Assembly: GCA_018221125.1 (NCBI GenBank)
Contig: JAAOYC010000032.1
Location: 1 to 38,973 of the forward strand
Reading direction: 5' to 3'
Length of the DNA: 38,973 nt
Source of the DNA: Candidatus Woesearchaeota archaeon
GTDB lineage: Archaea > Nanobdellota > Nanobdellia > Woesearchaeales > WJKL01
Shown here: positions 8,181-17,443 of the stretch, piece after piece
Position numbering within the stretch: position 1 is the stretch's first letter
Layout: each line of letters opens with the position of its first letter
Program-made: the position numbers and the translations under genes
Notes under the pieces: generated by a model
Databases searched by the model: none
Told to the model about the DNA's origin: nothing
The model's input: the letters and a program-made list of their open reading frames with translations, nothing else

Positions 8181-9689
8181 ATGAGGTTAGAAAAAATAGT
8201 TTTAGTTGAATTAGATTCAGATTTGCCTAGTTTAGGAAAATTATTAGCAATGCCTAGATATGGAATTACTGCAATTGGGTCTATACTAGATGAAGCAGGA
8301 TATGATGTTAAAGTTTTATGTGATGTTTATGGAAAGGTTTCAATTGAAGAGATTCTTTCAGAAAATCCAGATTATATTTTATTTAATGGGATAAAGACAT
8401 CAATTGATAGAGTCAGAGCAATGGCTAATGAAGTTAGAGCAAAGACAGACAGTCCAATTATAATTGGAGGAGAAGAAGCAACAACATCCCCTGAAAATGT
8501 CCAGGATTTTGCAGATTATGTTGTTTTACATGAAGGAGATAAAACTATTTTAGATTTAATTAAGGCTTTGAAGTCTGGAGGAGAATTTTCTAAAATTAAA
8601 GGAATTATGTATAAGAAATCGGGAGGGTGGGTATATACTGGGAAACCAGAAAGAATTGAAGAAATTAATCATCATCTAAATCCAGAGATTTTTAGAGGTC
8701 TAAAAGATATTAAAAAAGGATTTTTAGCAAAATGGTTAAATATATCTGGGTTGCGTCTTATATCATTTCCAATTCAAACATCAAGGGGTTGTCCTTATGA
8801 ATGTAGTTTTTGTTCAAAAGATGCTCAGTTTGGCAAAAAAGGATATTTTGAAAGGGATATTGGTGATGTAATAGAAGATATAGATAGGGTTATGGAATAT
8901 TCAGGCATTACAGAATTCGCGATTGTGGATAATCTTTTTGGATATTCAAAGGAATATGCTAAAGAATTTTTTGAGAGAGTTATTGCTTATTTTGAAAAAC
9001 CTAAACCAAGATTTTCAGCTTTGATGCGAGCTGATCAATTCAAAGGATTTTCTGATGAGAATATTTCACTAATGAAAAAAGCTGGATTTAAAAGTGTTAA
9101 TCTAGGGATGGAGTCTATTAATCAAAAAACTCTAGACCAATATGATAAAGGAGAGGTTGTTGGAGATTATGATGCTGCTGTTAAAAGGTTGGATGCTCAT
9201 GATATTGCAGTGCTTGGGTCATTTGCAGTTGGAGGTGGTGAAGATAGGTTAGCAGATGTATATGGAATAGTGAATTTTGCAAGAAGATTAAAAATGAGGC
9301 AGATTCATTTGTATCCTTTTAGTATTACACCTGGAACTAAAGAATATAAAGAACATAAACATCTAGTTATCCCGAGTATCCCAGATAAATATTGGAATGG
9401 TCATGCTGTAACAATATTCCCTAAAAAAATGCTGCCTAGTGAATTACAAGAAACAACTTTTAATACCATGTGGAATTTTTATCGGTCTTATCATTTATCA
9501 CTTCCATTAAAAACCTTAATTCATAAATTTTTATTCTATACAATAGCAATTAGAAGAATTGAAAAATCATTAACCAGTCATCTTGATTTTTTAAAAACTA
9601 AAGAAGCAGAATTAATTGAGAAAGGCATTTATCAAAGAAGTTCTGAAGGTTGGGAATTAGATGAAGGGAAACTAATAAATAGTAGTTGA
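8181..9689 (+). CDS. B12-binding domain radical SAM protein
   Basis: N-term cobalamin-binding-like region; SRGCPYECSFCSKDAQFG (CxxxCxxC) radical SAM cluster; GMESINQKTLDQYDKG. Confidence 0.9.
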   Translation: MRLEKIVLVELDSDLPSLGKLLAMPRYGITAIGSILDEAGYDVKVLCDVYGKVSIEEILSENPDYILFNGIKTSIDRVRAMANEVRAKTDSPIIIGGEEATTSPENVQDFADYVVLHEGDKTILDLIKALKSGGEFSKIKGIMYKKSGGWVYTGKPERIEEINHHLNPEIFRGLKDIKKGFLAKWLNISGLRLISFPIQTSRGCPYECSFCSKDAQFGKKGYFERDIGDVIEDIDRVMEYSGITEFAIVDNLFGYSKEYAKEFFERVIAYFEKPKPRFSALMRADQFKGFSDENISLMKKAGFKSVNLGMESINQKTLDQYDKGEVVGDYDAAVKRLDAHDIAVLGSFAVGGGEDRLADVYGIVNFARRLKMRQIHLYPFSITPGTKEYKEHKHLVIPSIPDKYWNGHAVTIFPKKMLPSELQETTFNTMWNFYRSYHLSLPLKTLIHKFLFYTIAIRRIEKSLTSHLDFLKTKEAELIEKGIYQRSSEGWELDEGKLINSS

Positions 9690-9717
9690 TTCTAAATTAA
9701 CCAAAAGAGGTTGATAA

Positions 9718-10983
9718 ATGCTAGAGTATATTAATAGGAAGTACAAGCCAAAGCCAAATGACTTGGTTGCTGAGTACAGAGTAGAGCCAAACAGGATTTC
9801 TATTGAAAAGGCATGCGAGCATATTGCTGGGGAGTCGTCTATAGGGACATGGACTACTATTGCAACTATGAATGAGAAGATTGCAGCCAAGCTTAAGCCA
9901 AATGTTTATTCTATTGACAAGAAAACTAAAGAAGTGAAGATTGCTTATCCTGCTCAGCTGTTTGAAGCAGGGAACATGCCTCAGATATATTCAGCTATTG
10001 CAGGGAATATATTTGGGATGAAGGCTGTCAAGGGATTGAGATTACAAGATATTTCTTTTCCAAAATCCATTCTTGACAAGTTCTCAGGCCCAAAGTTTGG
10101 GATAAAAGGTATCAGAAAGCTGCTGAGAGTTAAAAAAAGGCCTTTAGTTGGGACTATTGTAAAGCCAAAGGTTGGATTGAATGAAAAACAGCATGCACAG
10201 GTTGCTTATGAATCATGGCTGGGTGGACTGGATGTTGTAAAGGATGATGAGAATCTGACATCCATGAGCTTTAATAATTTTGAAAAGAGGATCAAGCAGA
10301 CATTGAAGCTAAGAGACAAGGCTGAGAATGAGACAGGAGAAAAAAAGATATACATGCCAAATGTCACTGCTGAGACATCTGAGATGCTGGAGAGAGCAAA
10401 GTTTGTGAAAAAGCAGGGAGGAGAATATATCATGATTGATATCATCACTTGCGGCTGGTCTGGACTGCAGACTTTAAGAGATGCAAATTTAGGGATGGTT
10501 ATCCATGCTCACAGGGCAATGCATGGTGCTTTTACTGAGAATCCAAAGCATGGGATTTCCATGTTAACAATTGCAAAGACATCCAGGTTGATTGGAGTTG
10601 ACCAGATACATGTTGGCGCTATTTTAGGAAAGATGAAAGGTGGGGAAGAAGAGGTTGTTGCAATTGGAGAGGAGATTGAAGAAAAGATTATTCAGCCTGA
10701 CAAGGAAGACCATGTTCTGGCGCAGAAATGGCATAATATCAAGCCAGTATTAGCTGTCTGCTCTGGCGGATTAGAGCCAAGCAAGATCCCTGAGCTAGTT
10801 AAAGCAATGGGAAATGATATTGTGATGCAGTTTGGAGGGGGATGTCACGGGCATCCTGATGGAACTTTCTCTGGAGCAAAAGCAATAAGGCAGGCATTGG
10901 ATGCAGCAATGCAGAAAATACCTCTTTCTGAGTATGCTGAGTATCATAGTGAATTAAAGAAAGCATTGAAAAAGTGGAAGTGA
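9718..10983 (+). CDS. rbcL: ribulose-bisphosphate carboxylase large chain, form III-like
   Basis: ESSIGTWTT, GTIVKPKVGL, GLDVVKDDENL (carbamylated Lys motif), HAHRAMHGAFT, HVGAILGKMKGG (loop 6), CSGGLEPSKIPEL, QFGGGCHGHPDG. Confidence 0.93.
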   Translation: MLEYINRKYKPKPNDLVAEYRVEPNRISIEKACEHIAGESSIGTWTTIATMNEKIAAKLKPNVYSIDKKTKEVKIAYPAQLFEAGNMPQIYSAIAGNIFGMKAVKGLRLQDISFPKSILDKFSGPKFGIKGIRKLLRVKKRPLVGTIVKPKVGLNEKQHAQVAYESWLGGLDVVKDDENLTSMSFNNFEKRIKQTLKLRDKAENETGEKKIYMPNVTAETSEMLERAKFVKKQGGEYIMIDIITCGWSGLQTLRDANLGMVIHAHRAMHGAFTENPKHGISMLTIAKTSRLIGVDQIHVGAILGKMKGGEEEVVAIGEEIEEKIIQPDKEDHVLAQKWHNIKPVLAVCSGGLEPSKIPELVKAMGNDIVMQFGGGCHGHPDGTFSGAKAIRQALDAAMQKIPLSEYAEYHSELKKALKKWK

Positions 10984-11016
10984 AGGTTTTTATAGGTATA
11001 TAATTGCTCTTTTTCT

Positions 11017-11700
11017 ATGAATAAAAGATTAGTAAAATTACTAAAGCAGGATGGCAGGAGTATATTTCAGATAGCCGGAGAGATTGATATTGGAGGGAGC
11101 AATTTAAGCGAAAATATAAAGGGTGTTACTCCAAGATATGAAAATGCAGAGAAGATATGTGATTATTTTGGTGTTTCAATAGATTATTTGTTTCCAGGTG
11201 TTGAAGAGGATACTTCTAAAAACATAAGATTGATAGCAGCAAGAGAGAGAAAAGATAAGATACAATCAGAAGCTGCTGAAGAGATGGGCATATCCAGCTC
11301 ATTGCTGAGCAAATGTGAATGGAAAGGATATATTCCTAGTGAAAAGACAATGGGGATTATATGTGATTATTATGGTATCAGCAAGAAACGCTTATTTCCT
11401 GATTATAAGGATAAGAAACGAAAACTAGTGATAACTAAAGATGAAAATTCAAATAATGTATTGATAGAAGCAAGATTGGCGTTAGGATGGGGACAGAAAA
11501 AACTAGCAGAAGAAGTAAATGTTACTAAAGGTTATATCTGCCATCTGGAAAAAAATAGGTATTACCCAAGTGAAGATATGAAAGACATGATATGGGAAGT
11601 ATTAAATGATGAATATCAGGAAAGAGGACTTGATTTTGATATTAGTGCAGAAGAGCTTTTTTCAAGCAATTTAGAGGCTATTTTAGAGGCAAATAGTTGA
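11017..11700 (+). CDS. XRE-family regulator with three tandem HTH domains
   Basis: Three HTH-like units: LLKQDGRSIFQIAGEIDIGGSNLSENIKG; IRLIAARERKDKIQSEAAEEMGISSSLLSKCEWKGYIPS; LIEARLALGWGQKKLAEEVNVTKGYICHLEKNRYYPS. Confidence 0.8.
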   Translation: MNKRLVKLLKQDGRSIFQIAGEIDIGGSNLSENIKGVTPRYENAEKICDYFGVSIDYLFPGVEEDTSKNIRLIAARERKDKIQSEAAEEMGISSSLLSKCEWKGYIPSEKTMGIICDYYGISKKRLFPDYKDKKRKLVITKDENSNNVLIEARLALGWGQKKLAEEVNVTKGYICHLEKNRYYPSEDMKDMIWEVLNDEYQERGLDFDISAEELFSSNLEAILEANS

Positions 11701-11712
11701 AATTTCCATAAG

Positions 11713-11723
11713 CTTTATAAAAG
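11713..11723 (+). promoter_or_regulatory. TATA-like element of the S-layer-like gene
   Basis: agctttataaaag, followed by an ~75-80 nt leader to ATG 11799. Confidence 0.5.
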
Positions 11724-11798
11724 ACTGCTACTACTCTAGAATAAGAATTAGGGTGAATAGGTAATCAAGCTTGAAAAACTCCATGGAGGAAATTAAAA

Positions 11799-13214
11799 AT
11801 GAAGAAAAGCATATTAATGGTCATACTAATGGCTATAGCTCTGGTTTTCTGTATTTCTACTGTAAGTGCAGCTGTAACTGTTGAAAGCACATTCAGCTCA
11901 AGTGCACCTACTTTTGGAGATGAGAACCAGATGGCTAGTAATCCAAATGCAGATGATGTGGATGATGAGAATATCTATGATACAGGAGATGTTACTTTAA
12001 ATTCAACAGCTGCTGTAACAATAACAGGCATTTCTATCAGTCCTGCAAGTGGATTTAGTGAAAGTGACTTAAGTATCACAGTTGACGATTCAGACACAGC
12101 ACTTGCTGCTGGTGTTCCAGAAGCTGTTACATTAAAAGCAAGAATCCCTGAGGATCTGGATGCTGTTGATGACAATCTGGAAGAAGCTGCAATTAAGGTA
12201 GGAACTGCTACTATTACATTCAGCGACGCTTCAACTGCTTCTTTTGATGTATATATGCAGAGAAAGAACATGCTGGATATAGATGATATAGACATAATTG
12301 TTGATGATGATGAATCATATGACGAAGATGATAATATTGATGAACTAAAAGCTGGTTCTGTCATTGAAATCGAAGTTAACGTTGAAAACACATATGATGA
12401 TGACGATGATGATGTTGATATGGATGTTGAACTTACAGTTGAAATCGATGATGACAGTGATTTTGACATTGATGACGGAAATGATGTTGACTTAGATTCT
12501 GAAGAAGATGGAACTCTAGAAGCAACAGTAACAGTTGAAGACGGCATTGATGATGATGATTATGAAATGACTCTTTTTATAGAAGGAGATGACGAAAACG
12601 GCGCTAAACACGGTGCAGCTTTTGAAATTGACCTTGAAGTTGAAAGAAAGAGCCATGATCTGATAATCAAATCAACAAGTCTTGGATTCAGCACAATGAG
12701 CTGTTCAAAAGGACAAAACTCTGTTTATGTGAGGGTTTCCAATGATGGAAAGAATGATGAAGATGAATCTGCTGTTTATATCACAAACAGTGATTTAGGC
12801 ATTGATTTTTCCAAAGAAGACTTTGAGATTGAAGAACGTGATGACTGGTCAAAAACATTAACATTTGAAGTGCCTGACAGCCTGGCTGTAGGAATTTATC
12901 CGATTAGAATCAGAGTATACTACAGCGGAGATGAAGATGATGGTGTTTTAGCAGACCTGGTAGACATTGATCTTGAAATCAAAGCATGCAGCACAACTAC
13001 TATACCTGATACTGCACCTGAAGACCCTGTAACTGAAGAAGTTGTAGAAATTCCTGACGAAGTTCTTGAAGAATTCGGAATAACTGAAACAGTTGACAAA
13101 GGAAGCTTTACAGACAGCACAGCATTTATAGTCTTGCTTGTTGTATTGATCCTAGGAGCTGGCGCAGGAGTCGGAGTGTTAGTATTTTATCTGCTTAACA
13201 GCAAAGCTGATTAG
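11799..13214 (+). CDS. putative S-layer / cell-surface protein, Asp-rich, with signal peptide and C-terminal membrane anchor
   Basis: N-term MKKSILMVILMAIALVFCISTVSAA; DDDDDDVDMDVELTVEIDDDSDFDIDD; C-term TM FIVLLVVLILGAGAGVGVLVFYLL. Confidence 0.75.
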   Translation: MKKSILMVILMAIALVFCISTVSAAVTVESTFSSSAPTFGDENQMASNPNADDVDDENIYDTGDVTLNSTAAVTITGISISPASGFSESDLSITVDDSDTALAAGVPEAVTLKARIPEDLDAVDDNLEEAAIKVGTATITFSDASTASFDVYMQRKNMLDIDDIDIIVDDDESYDEDDNIDELKAGSVIEIEVNVENTYDDDDDDVDMDVELTVEIDDDSDFDIDDGNDVDLDSEEDGTLEATVTVEDGIDDDDYEMTLFIEGDDENGAKHGAAFEIDLEVERKSHDLIIKSTSLGFSTMSCSKGQNSVYVRVSNDGKNDEDESAVYITNSDLGIDFSKEDFEIEERDDWSKTLTFEVPDSLAVGIYPIRIRVYYSGDEDDGVLADLVDIDLEIKACSTTTIPDTAPEDPVTEEVVEIPDEVLEEFGITETVDKGSFTDSTAFIVLLVVLILGAGAGVGVLVFYLLNSKAD

Positions 13215-13216
13215 AA

Positions 13217-13246
13217 CTTTTTTCTTTTCTTTTTTTCTTTTTTATT
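13217..13246 (+). terminator. archaeal poly-U terminator
   Basis: ttttttcttttctttttttcttttttatt immediately after the S-layer-like gene stop. Confidence 0.6.
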
Positions 13247-13311
13247 TATCCTGTTAAAAACAAGAATCTTTATATAATTCTAAAACATATCATATCTGGG
13301 TGGAAGCATAG

Positions 13312-16300
13312 TTGAGAAAAAAACTATTCTTATTGGGACTAATTGTATTTCTACTATCCTTTTCGATAGTCATTAATGTTAATTCTGAAGTGTTATGCAA
13401 AGGAGATATAGTAGATGGTGTTTGCAAAGGAGCTGAGCTTGAAGGAGCTAAGATACATAAAGAGATTAGAGAAAGGATTGAAACCAGGCTTATTGAAAAA
13501 GATACAGGCAAAGAAGTAAAAAGAATTCTTATTGTTATGAAAAAAGGCAAATCATTTGATAAGAAAAGATTAGATGATAGAATAGGTTTTGTTGATAGAG
13601 CATTAAAGGCTGTTGGATTATCTCCAAAAGTAAAATTTAAAGAAAATATAAAGAATTTGGCAGTTATTGAATATGATTTAAGTGATCTGGATATCTTAAT
13701 AAAGATTAGCAAAGAGCCAGATGTTGGTTATATTATGGAAGAGCCTATTCTTTATTTAGCAACTTCTGATGTCACAAGGATAATTGGTTCTGATGATATA
13801 AATCTAGTAAGGGTTAATGCAACTCCTCTTGATGGAAAAGGATATACTGTTTGCCTGCTAGATAGTGGAGTTGATTATACGCATCCAGATCTGCAGGATT
13901 ATGTTATTCTAGGTCCTGATACCAGGGATGATGATGGTGATCCAATGGATTCTGAAGGTCATGGTACACATCTTGCAGGAGATATACATTCTGTTGCTCC
14001 TGAAGCTAAGATTGCTGCAGTTAGGGTTTGTCATACCAGTTGTGGACCTACAGACATGGCTCAAGGAGTTCAATGGTGTATTGATAATAAGGATCTGTAT
14101 AATATAACTGCAATAAGCATGAGTATACAGGATTTTGGAGGACATCCTGCTCCAAGTGGAGCTTGTCCTAGTTGGATGGATTCTGTATTAGAAGATGCTA
14201 AGAATGCCAGTCTGTTTACAGTTTCTGCTTCAGGAAATCAGGGCTATACAACTGGAATTGGTTATCCTGCATGTTCTCCTTATTCATATTCAACTGGAGC
14301 AACTGATGATTTGGATACAATAGACGGATCTTCAAACAGATATTTTAATCCTGGCTCAGGAAATCATCTTGATTTTTTTGCTCCTGGAGATAATGTTATC
14401 TCAACTAAGCTAGGAGGGGGTTATAGCGGAAAATCAGGGACATCAATAGCAACACCATTTGTTGCAGCAGCGTCTCTATTAATACATCAATATCATGCAT
14501 TAAATAGTTTAGCAACAGATCCAGATATAATAAGGGATTTGTTAAATGAGACAGGCAAAATAATTGGAAGCTGGCCAAGGATAGATGTCAAGGCAGCTGT
14601 TAATAAAGATGCATTGTATGATTGTGCTGAAAATTGGGTGCCTAATTCAAGTGAATGTGCTGGAGATTATAGAAACATGACTTATAATGATGCTAATGCC
14701 TGCGGCACAAGTTTCAATGTACCAGAAGATAATGGAACATCTATTTATTGCGGTTTATCAGAATGTGATTCAGGACTGGTAAATTATTGGAGCTTTGATG
14801 ATGGATATGCAGAAGACAGTGTTGGCAGCAGCAATGGAACAGAATATAATACTACAAATATAAAAGGCAAAATTGGAATTGGTAAGAGTTTTAACGGCAG
14901 CAGCTATATAACAGCAGATGGCTCAACTAGTTATGATATTTTTACTGTTGCGCTATGGGCAAGATTTAACAATCTGAATAATGACCAGGTTTTGGTTGCA
15001 AAACAGGATGGAACAGGAACTGGAGAAACCTGGCTTCTTTATGATAAAAATGATAATAAAATAGAATCCTGGCTTGGTGGTGCAAAAACATTTACAGGTT
15101 ATACACCTGCTGCAGATGATACTTTTAGGCTTTATACTTTAACATATGACAATGGTTGGGTAACAATGTATGTCAATGATATATTAATAGGAGGTCCATC
15201 AGCAAAAACAGAAGGAGATGCAACTGGAAATTTTGTTTTTGGTGCTAACAAGGATTTAGCTACTCAATTCCTGCATGGGGATATAGATGAAGTTGCTATT
15301 TTTGACAGTGCGTTATCATTAACAGAGATACAGAATATTTATAATAAAGGAGTAACTGAACATAATTACTGCATGAATGATTCTTATGAATGTTATTATA
15401 ATATTAAATGTGGAATAGATTATTATGAAGGATTCTATTGTTCAGCAGGGGATATTTATGATAATTTAACAAGCTATACATGCAACAGTCCTGGGACATC
15501 TGGTTCAAGCTGTTCAAATTCAACAATGCCTGTTTTAAAAGAATCCTGCAGTTATGGTTGCGATGCTGCGCAGTGTGTGGCTTGCTCTTTAGATAGTGAT
15601 TGCGGAACTGACTTCTATGAAGGATTATATTGTTCAGCAGGAGATGTTTATGATGATTTCACAAGCTATACATGCAATAATAATGGAACAGCATCTGCAA
15701 GCTGTTCAAGTTCAACAGCTCCTGTTTTGAATGAAACTTGCCCAGATACATGCACTAATGGAACATGTGATTCAGTTGAATGTTTCTCTGATACAGATTG
15801 CGGAACTGATTATTATGATATTTCATATTGTTCTAGCGGGGATGTTTATAATAATTTCACAGATTATACCTGCAATGATCCTGGAAATGCTAGTTCAAGT
15901 TGTTCAAATGCAACAACTCCTAATTTAAATGAGACTTGCAGTTATGGTTGTGATTTGGGATTTTGTGTTGCCTGCTCTTCAAACAGTGACTGTGGGGATA
16001 ATTTCTGGACAGGAAGCCGTTATTGCAGCGGAGGGGATGTGTGGCAGGATTATATGAAATATGTTTGTTATGATGATGGAACTGTTTCATCTTACTGCAA
16101 CAGCTCTTTTGGAGACAGGAGAAAGAGAGATTGTGATTATGGATGTTCTGATGGAGTTTGTTTAGATAATCCATCTGGTTATGATTGTTCTGTTGATTCA
16201 GATTGCGGAGCAGATGGTTTAGTTGGAGGGAGTTATTGTTCTGCAGGAGATGTTTATCAAAGCAGCAGAACATGGAGCTGCAATAATAATGGAACAGTTG

Positions 16301-16920
16301 ATGCTTACTGCAGTTATAGTGATGCTGCTCAATCAATTGAAAATTGCACTGGTAGTTGTGTAAATGGAGCTTGTGTAAGCAATATCTGCAATGTTGCTGC
16401 TGATTGTGGTGCGGATGATTGGGTAGGAAGTCCTTACTGCAATGGAACAGATATTTACCAAAGCTATAGAATGTGGAGTTGTGCTGTTCCTGGAACAGAC
16501 TCATGCAATTATACAGATGATGGCCAGTTAAATGAAACTTGTGCAGTGGATTGCCTGAATGGTGTTTGTGTTGATGCTGATGGAGAAAGCGGAAAAGATG
16601 TTGATGTAGGAGTTGCTAATTTCCATGTCCAGACAAATAATGTTAGTGCGGGTATTCCATTAACTGTTTTATTTAATCTTGATAATAATGGCAATGTTAC
16701 TATCAATGATATTGAATGGATCTTTGATAGTGATGAAGGTGCTGCTATCATAGGAGTTGTTTCTGAACTCAGGGCTGGAGAGAGTATCCTTATCATAAGA
16801 GATATAACTTATTCAGGTGCTGGAACATATTACCCAAGTGTGGTTGTTGACCCTGATAATAATATAGATGAATCAAATGAAGCAAATAATCAAGATAATC
16901 TTACTTTAATTATACCTTAA
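13312..16920 (+). CDS. secreted subtilisin-like serine protease (S8) with LamG domain, six Cys-rich repeats and CARDB-like C-terminus
   Basis: TTG start after SD-like gggtgg; signal peptide; catalytic D (CLLDSGVDYTHPDL), H (SEGHGTHLAGDI), S (GKSGTSIATPFVAA); LamG-like GLVNYWSFDDG...GDIDEVAIFDSALSLTEIQNIYN; CARDB-like end DNNIDESNEANNQDNLTL. Confidence 0.85.
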   Translation: MRKKLFLLGLIVFLLSFSIVINVNSEVLCKGDIVDGVCKGAELEGAKIHKEIRERIETRLIEKDTGKEVKRILIVMKKGKSFDKKRLDDRIGFVDRALKAVGLSPKVKFKENIKNLAVIEYDLSDLDILIKISKEPDVGYIMEEPILYLATSDVTRIIGSDDINLVRVNATPLDGKGYTVCLLDSGVDYTHPDLQDYVILGPDTRDDDGDPMDSEGHGTHLAGDIHSVAPEAKIAAVRVCHTSCGPTDMAQGVQWCIDNKDLYNITAISMSIQDFGGHPAPSGACPSWMDSVLEDAKNASLFTVSASGNQGYTTGIGYPACSPYSYSTGATDDLDTIDGSSNRYFNPGSGNHLDFFAPGDNVISTKLGGGYSGKSGTSIATPFVAAASLLIHQYHALNSLATDPDIIRDLLNETGKIIGSWPRIDVKAAVNKDALYDCAENWVPNSSECAGDYRNMTYNDANACGTSFNVPEDNGTSIYCGLSECDSGLVNYWSFDDGYAEDSVGSSNGTEYNTTNIKGKIGIGKSFNGSSYITADGSTSYDIFTVALWARFNNLNNDQVLVAKQDGTGTGETWLLYDKNDNKIESWLGGAKTFTGYTPAADDTFRLYTLTYDNGWVTMYVNDILIGGPSAKTEGDATGNFVFGANKDLATQFLHGDIDEVAIFDSALSLTEIQNIYNKGVTEHNYCMNDSYECYYNIKCGIDYYEGFYCSAGDIYDNLTSYTCNSPGTSGSSCSNSTMPVLKESCSYGCDAAQCVACSLDSDCGTDFYEGLYCSAGDVYDDFTSYTCNNNGTASASCSSSTAPVLNETCPDTCTNGTCDSVECFSDTDCGTDYYDISYCSSGDVYNNFTDYTCNDPGNASSSCSNATTPNLNETCSYGCDLGFCVACSSNSDCGDNFWTGSRYCSGGDVWQDYMKYVCYDDGTVSSYCNSSFGDRRKRDCDYGCSDGVCLDNPSGYDCSVDSDCGADGLVGGSYCSAGDVYQSSRTWSCNNNGTVDAYCSYSDAAQSIENCTGSCVNGACVSNICNVAADCGADDWVGSPYCNGTDIYQSYRMWSCAVPGTDSCNYTDDGQLNETCAVDCLNGVCVDADGESGKDVDVGVANFHVQTNNVSAGIPLTVLFNLDNNGNVTINDIEWIFDSDEGAAIIGVVSELRAGESILIIRDITYSGAGTYYPSVVVDPDNNIDESNEANNQDNLTLIIP
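15367..16581 (+). repeat. six tandem ~65-aa Cys-rich repeats inside the subtilase
   Basis: Recurrent pattern DSDCGxDxxxGxYCSxGDVYxxxxxYxCNxxGTxxxxCsxx...xLNETCxxxCxxGxC. Confidence 0.8.
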
Positions 16921-16927
16921 TTGGAGG

Positions 16928-17377
16928 ATGAAGAAAATGAAATTTAAGAAAGTCACTTTAACTGCAATTGTTTCAGCAATATTGGCTGCATCGCCTGGAT
17001 GTGGCGGTGGAGGAGGTGGAGGAGGAGGTAGTAACCCTCCAAATTATGCTACTGAAGTTGAAGGAGATAATCAACTTGCAGACACAGCAGATGCTTATTT
17101 AGCTGGTAGTGAGATTGAAAGCTATAGAAGCAATCCTTTAGTTGATGTAGTTGGAAATCAATTCAGAGTTGACCTTGAAGTTGTATTATCTGATGGAAGA
17201 ACAATCTTAATCTGGTATCAAGGAGAGAATGATGGAGAGCATCTTGATGAAAAAGGATTCATTGAATCAAAGAATGATGTTTATTGGGTTCAGATAAATC
17301 CTTGTCCAAAAGAAGATATCCCTGGTACATTGGATGAAATAAATATTGTTCATGATTGGGCTCAAGGAGAATATTAG
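16928..17377 (+). CDS. small putative lipoprotein with poly-Gly linker (149 aa)
   Basis: Lipobox-like AASPGC followed by GGGGGGGGGS; starts 8 bp after the subtilase. Confidence 0.75.
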   Translation: MKKMKFKKVTLTAIVSAILAASPGCGGGGGGGGGSNPPNYATEVEGDNQLADTADAYLAGSEIESYRSNPLVDVVGNQFRVDLEVVLSDGRTILIWYQGENDGEHLDEKGFIESKNDVYWVQINPCPKEDIPGTLDEINIVHDWAQGEY

Positions 17378-17395
17378 TTTTTTTCTTTTTTATTT
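17378..17395 (+). terminator. poly-U terminator
   Basis: ttttttcttttttattt after the stop codon. Confidence 0.55.
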
Positions 17396-17443
17396 GTCCC
17401 TTAGTCTGGACTAAAAGTCCCGAAGGTTTATAAAGGGAATAAA

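Noticed and set aside
11975-12547. 190-aa antisense ORF, Ser-rich
   Set aside because: Mirror of GAT/GAA Asp/Glu codons in the S-layer-like gene; composition artefact.
12285-12580. GATGATGAT tract as a microsatellite/CRISPR-like repeat
   Set aside because: Coding Asp run in frame with mixed GAT/GAC; no spacer structure.
15731-16504. Alternative ORFs across the Cys-rich repeats (15731-15928 plus, 15920-16504 minus)
   Set aside because: Off-frame reads of the clearly coding subtilase gene.
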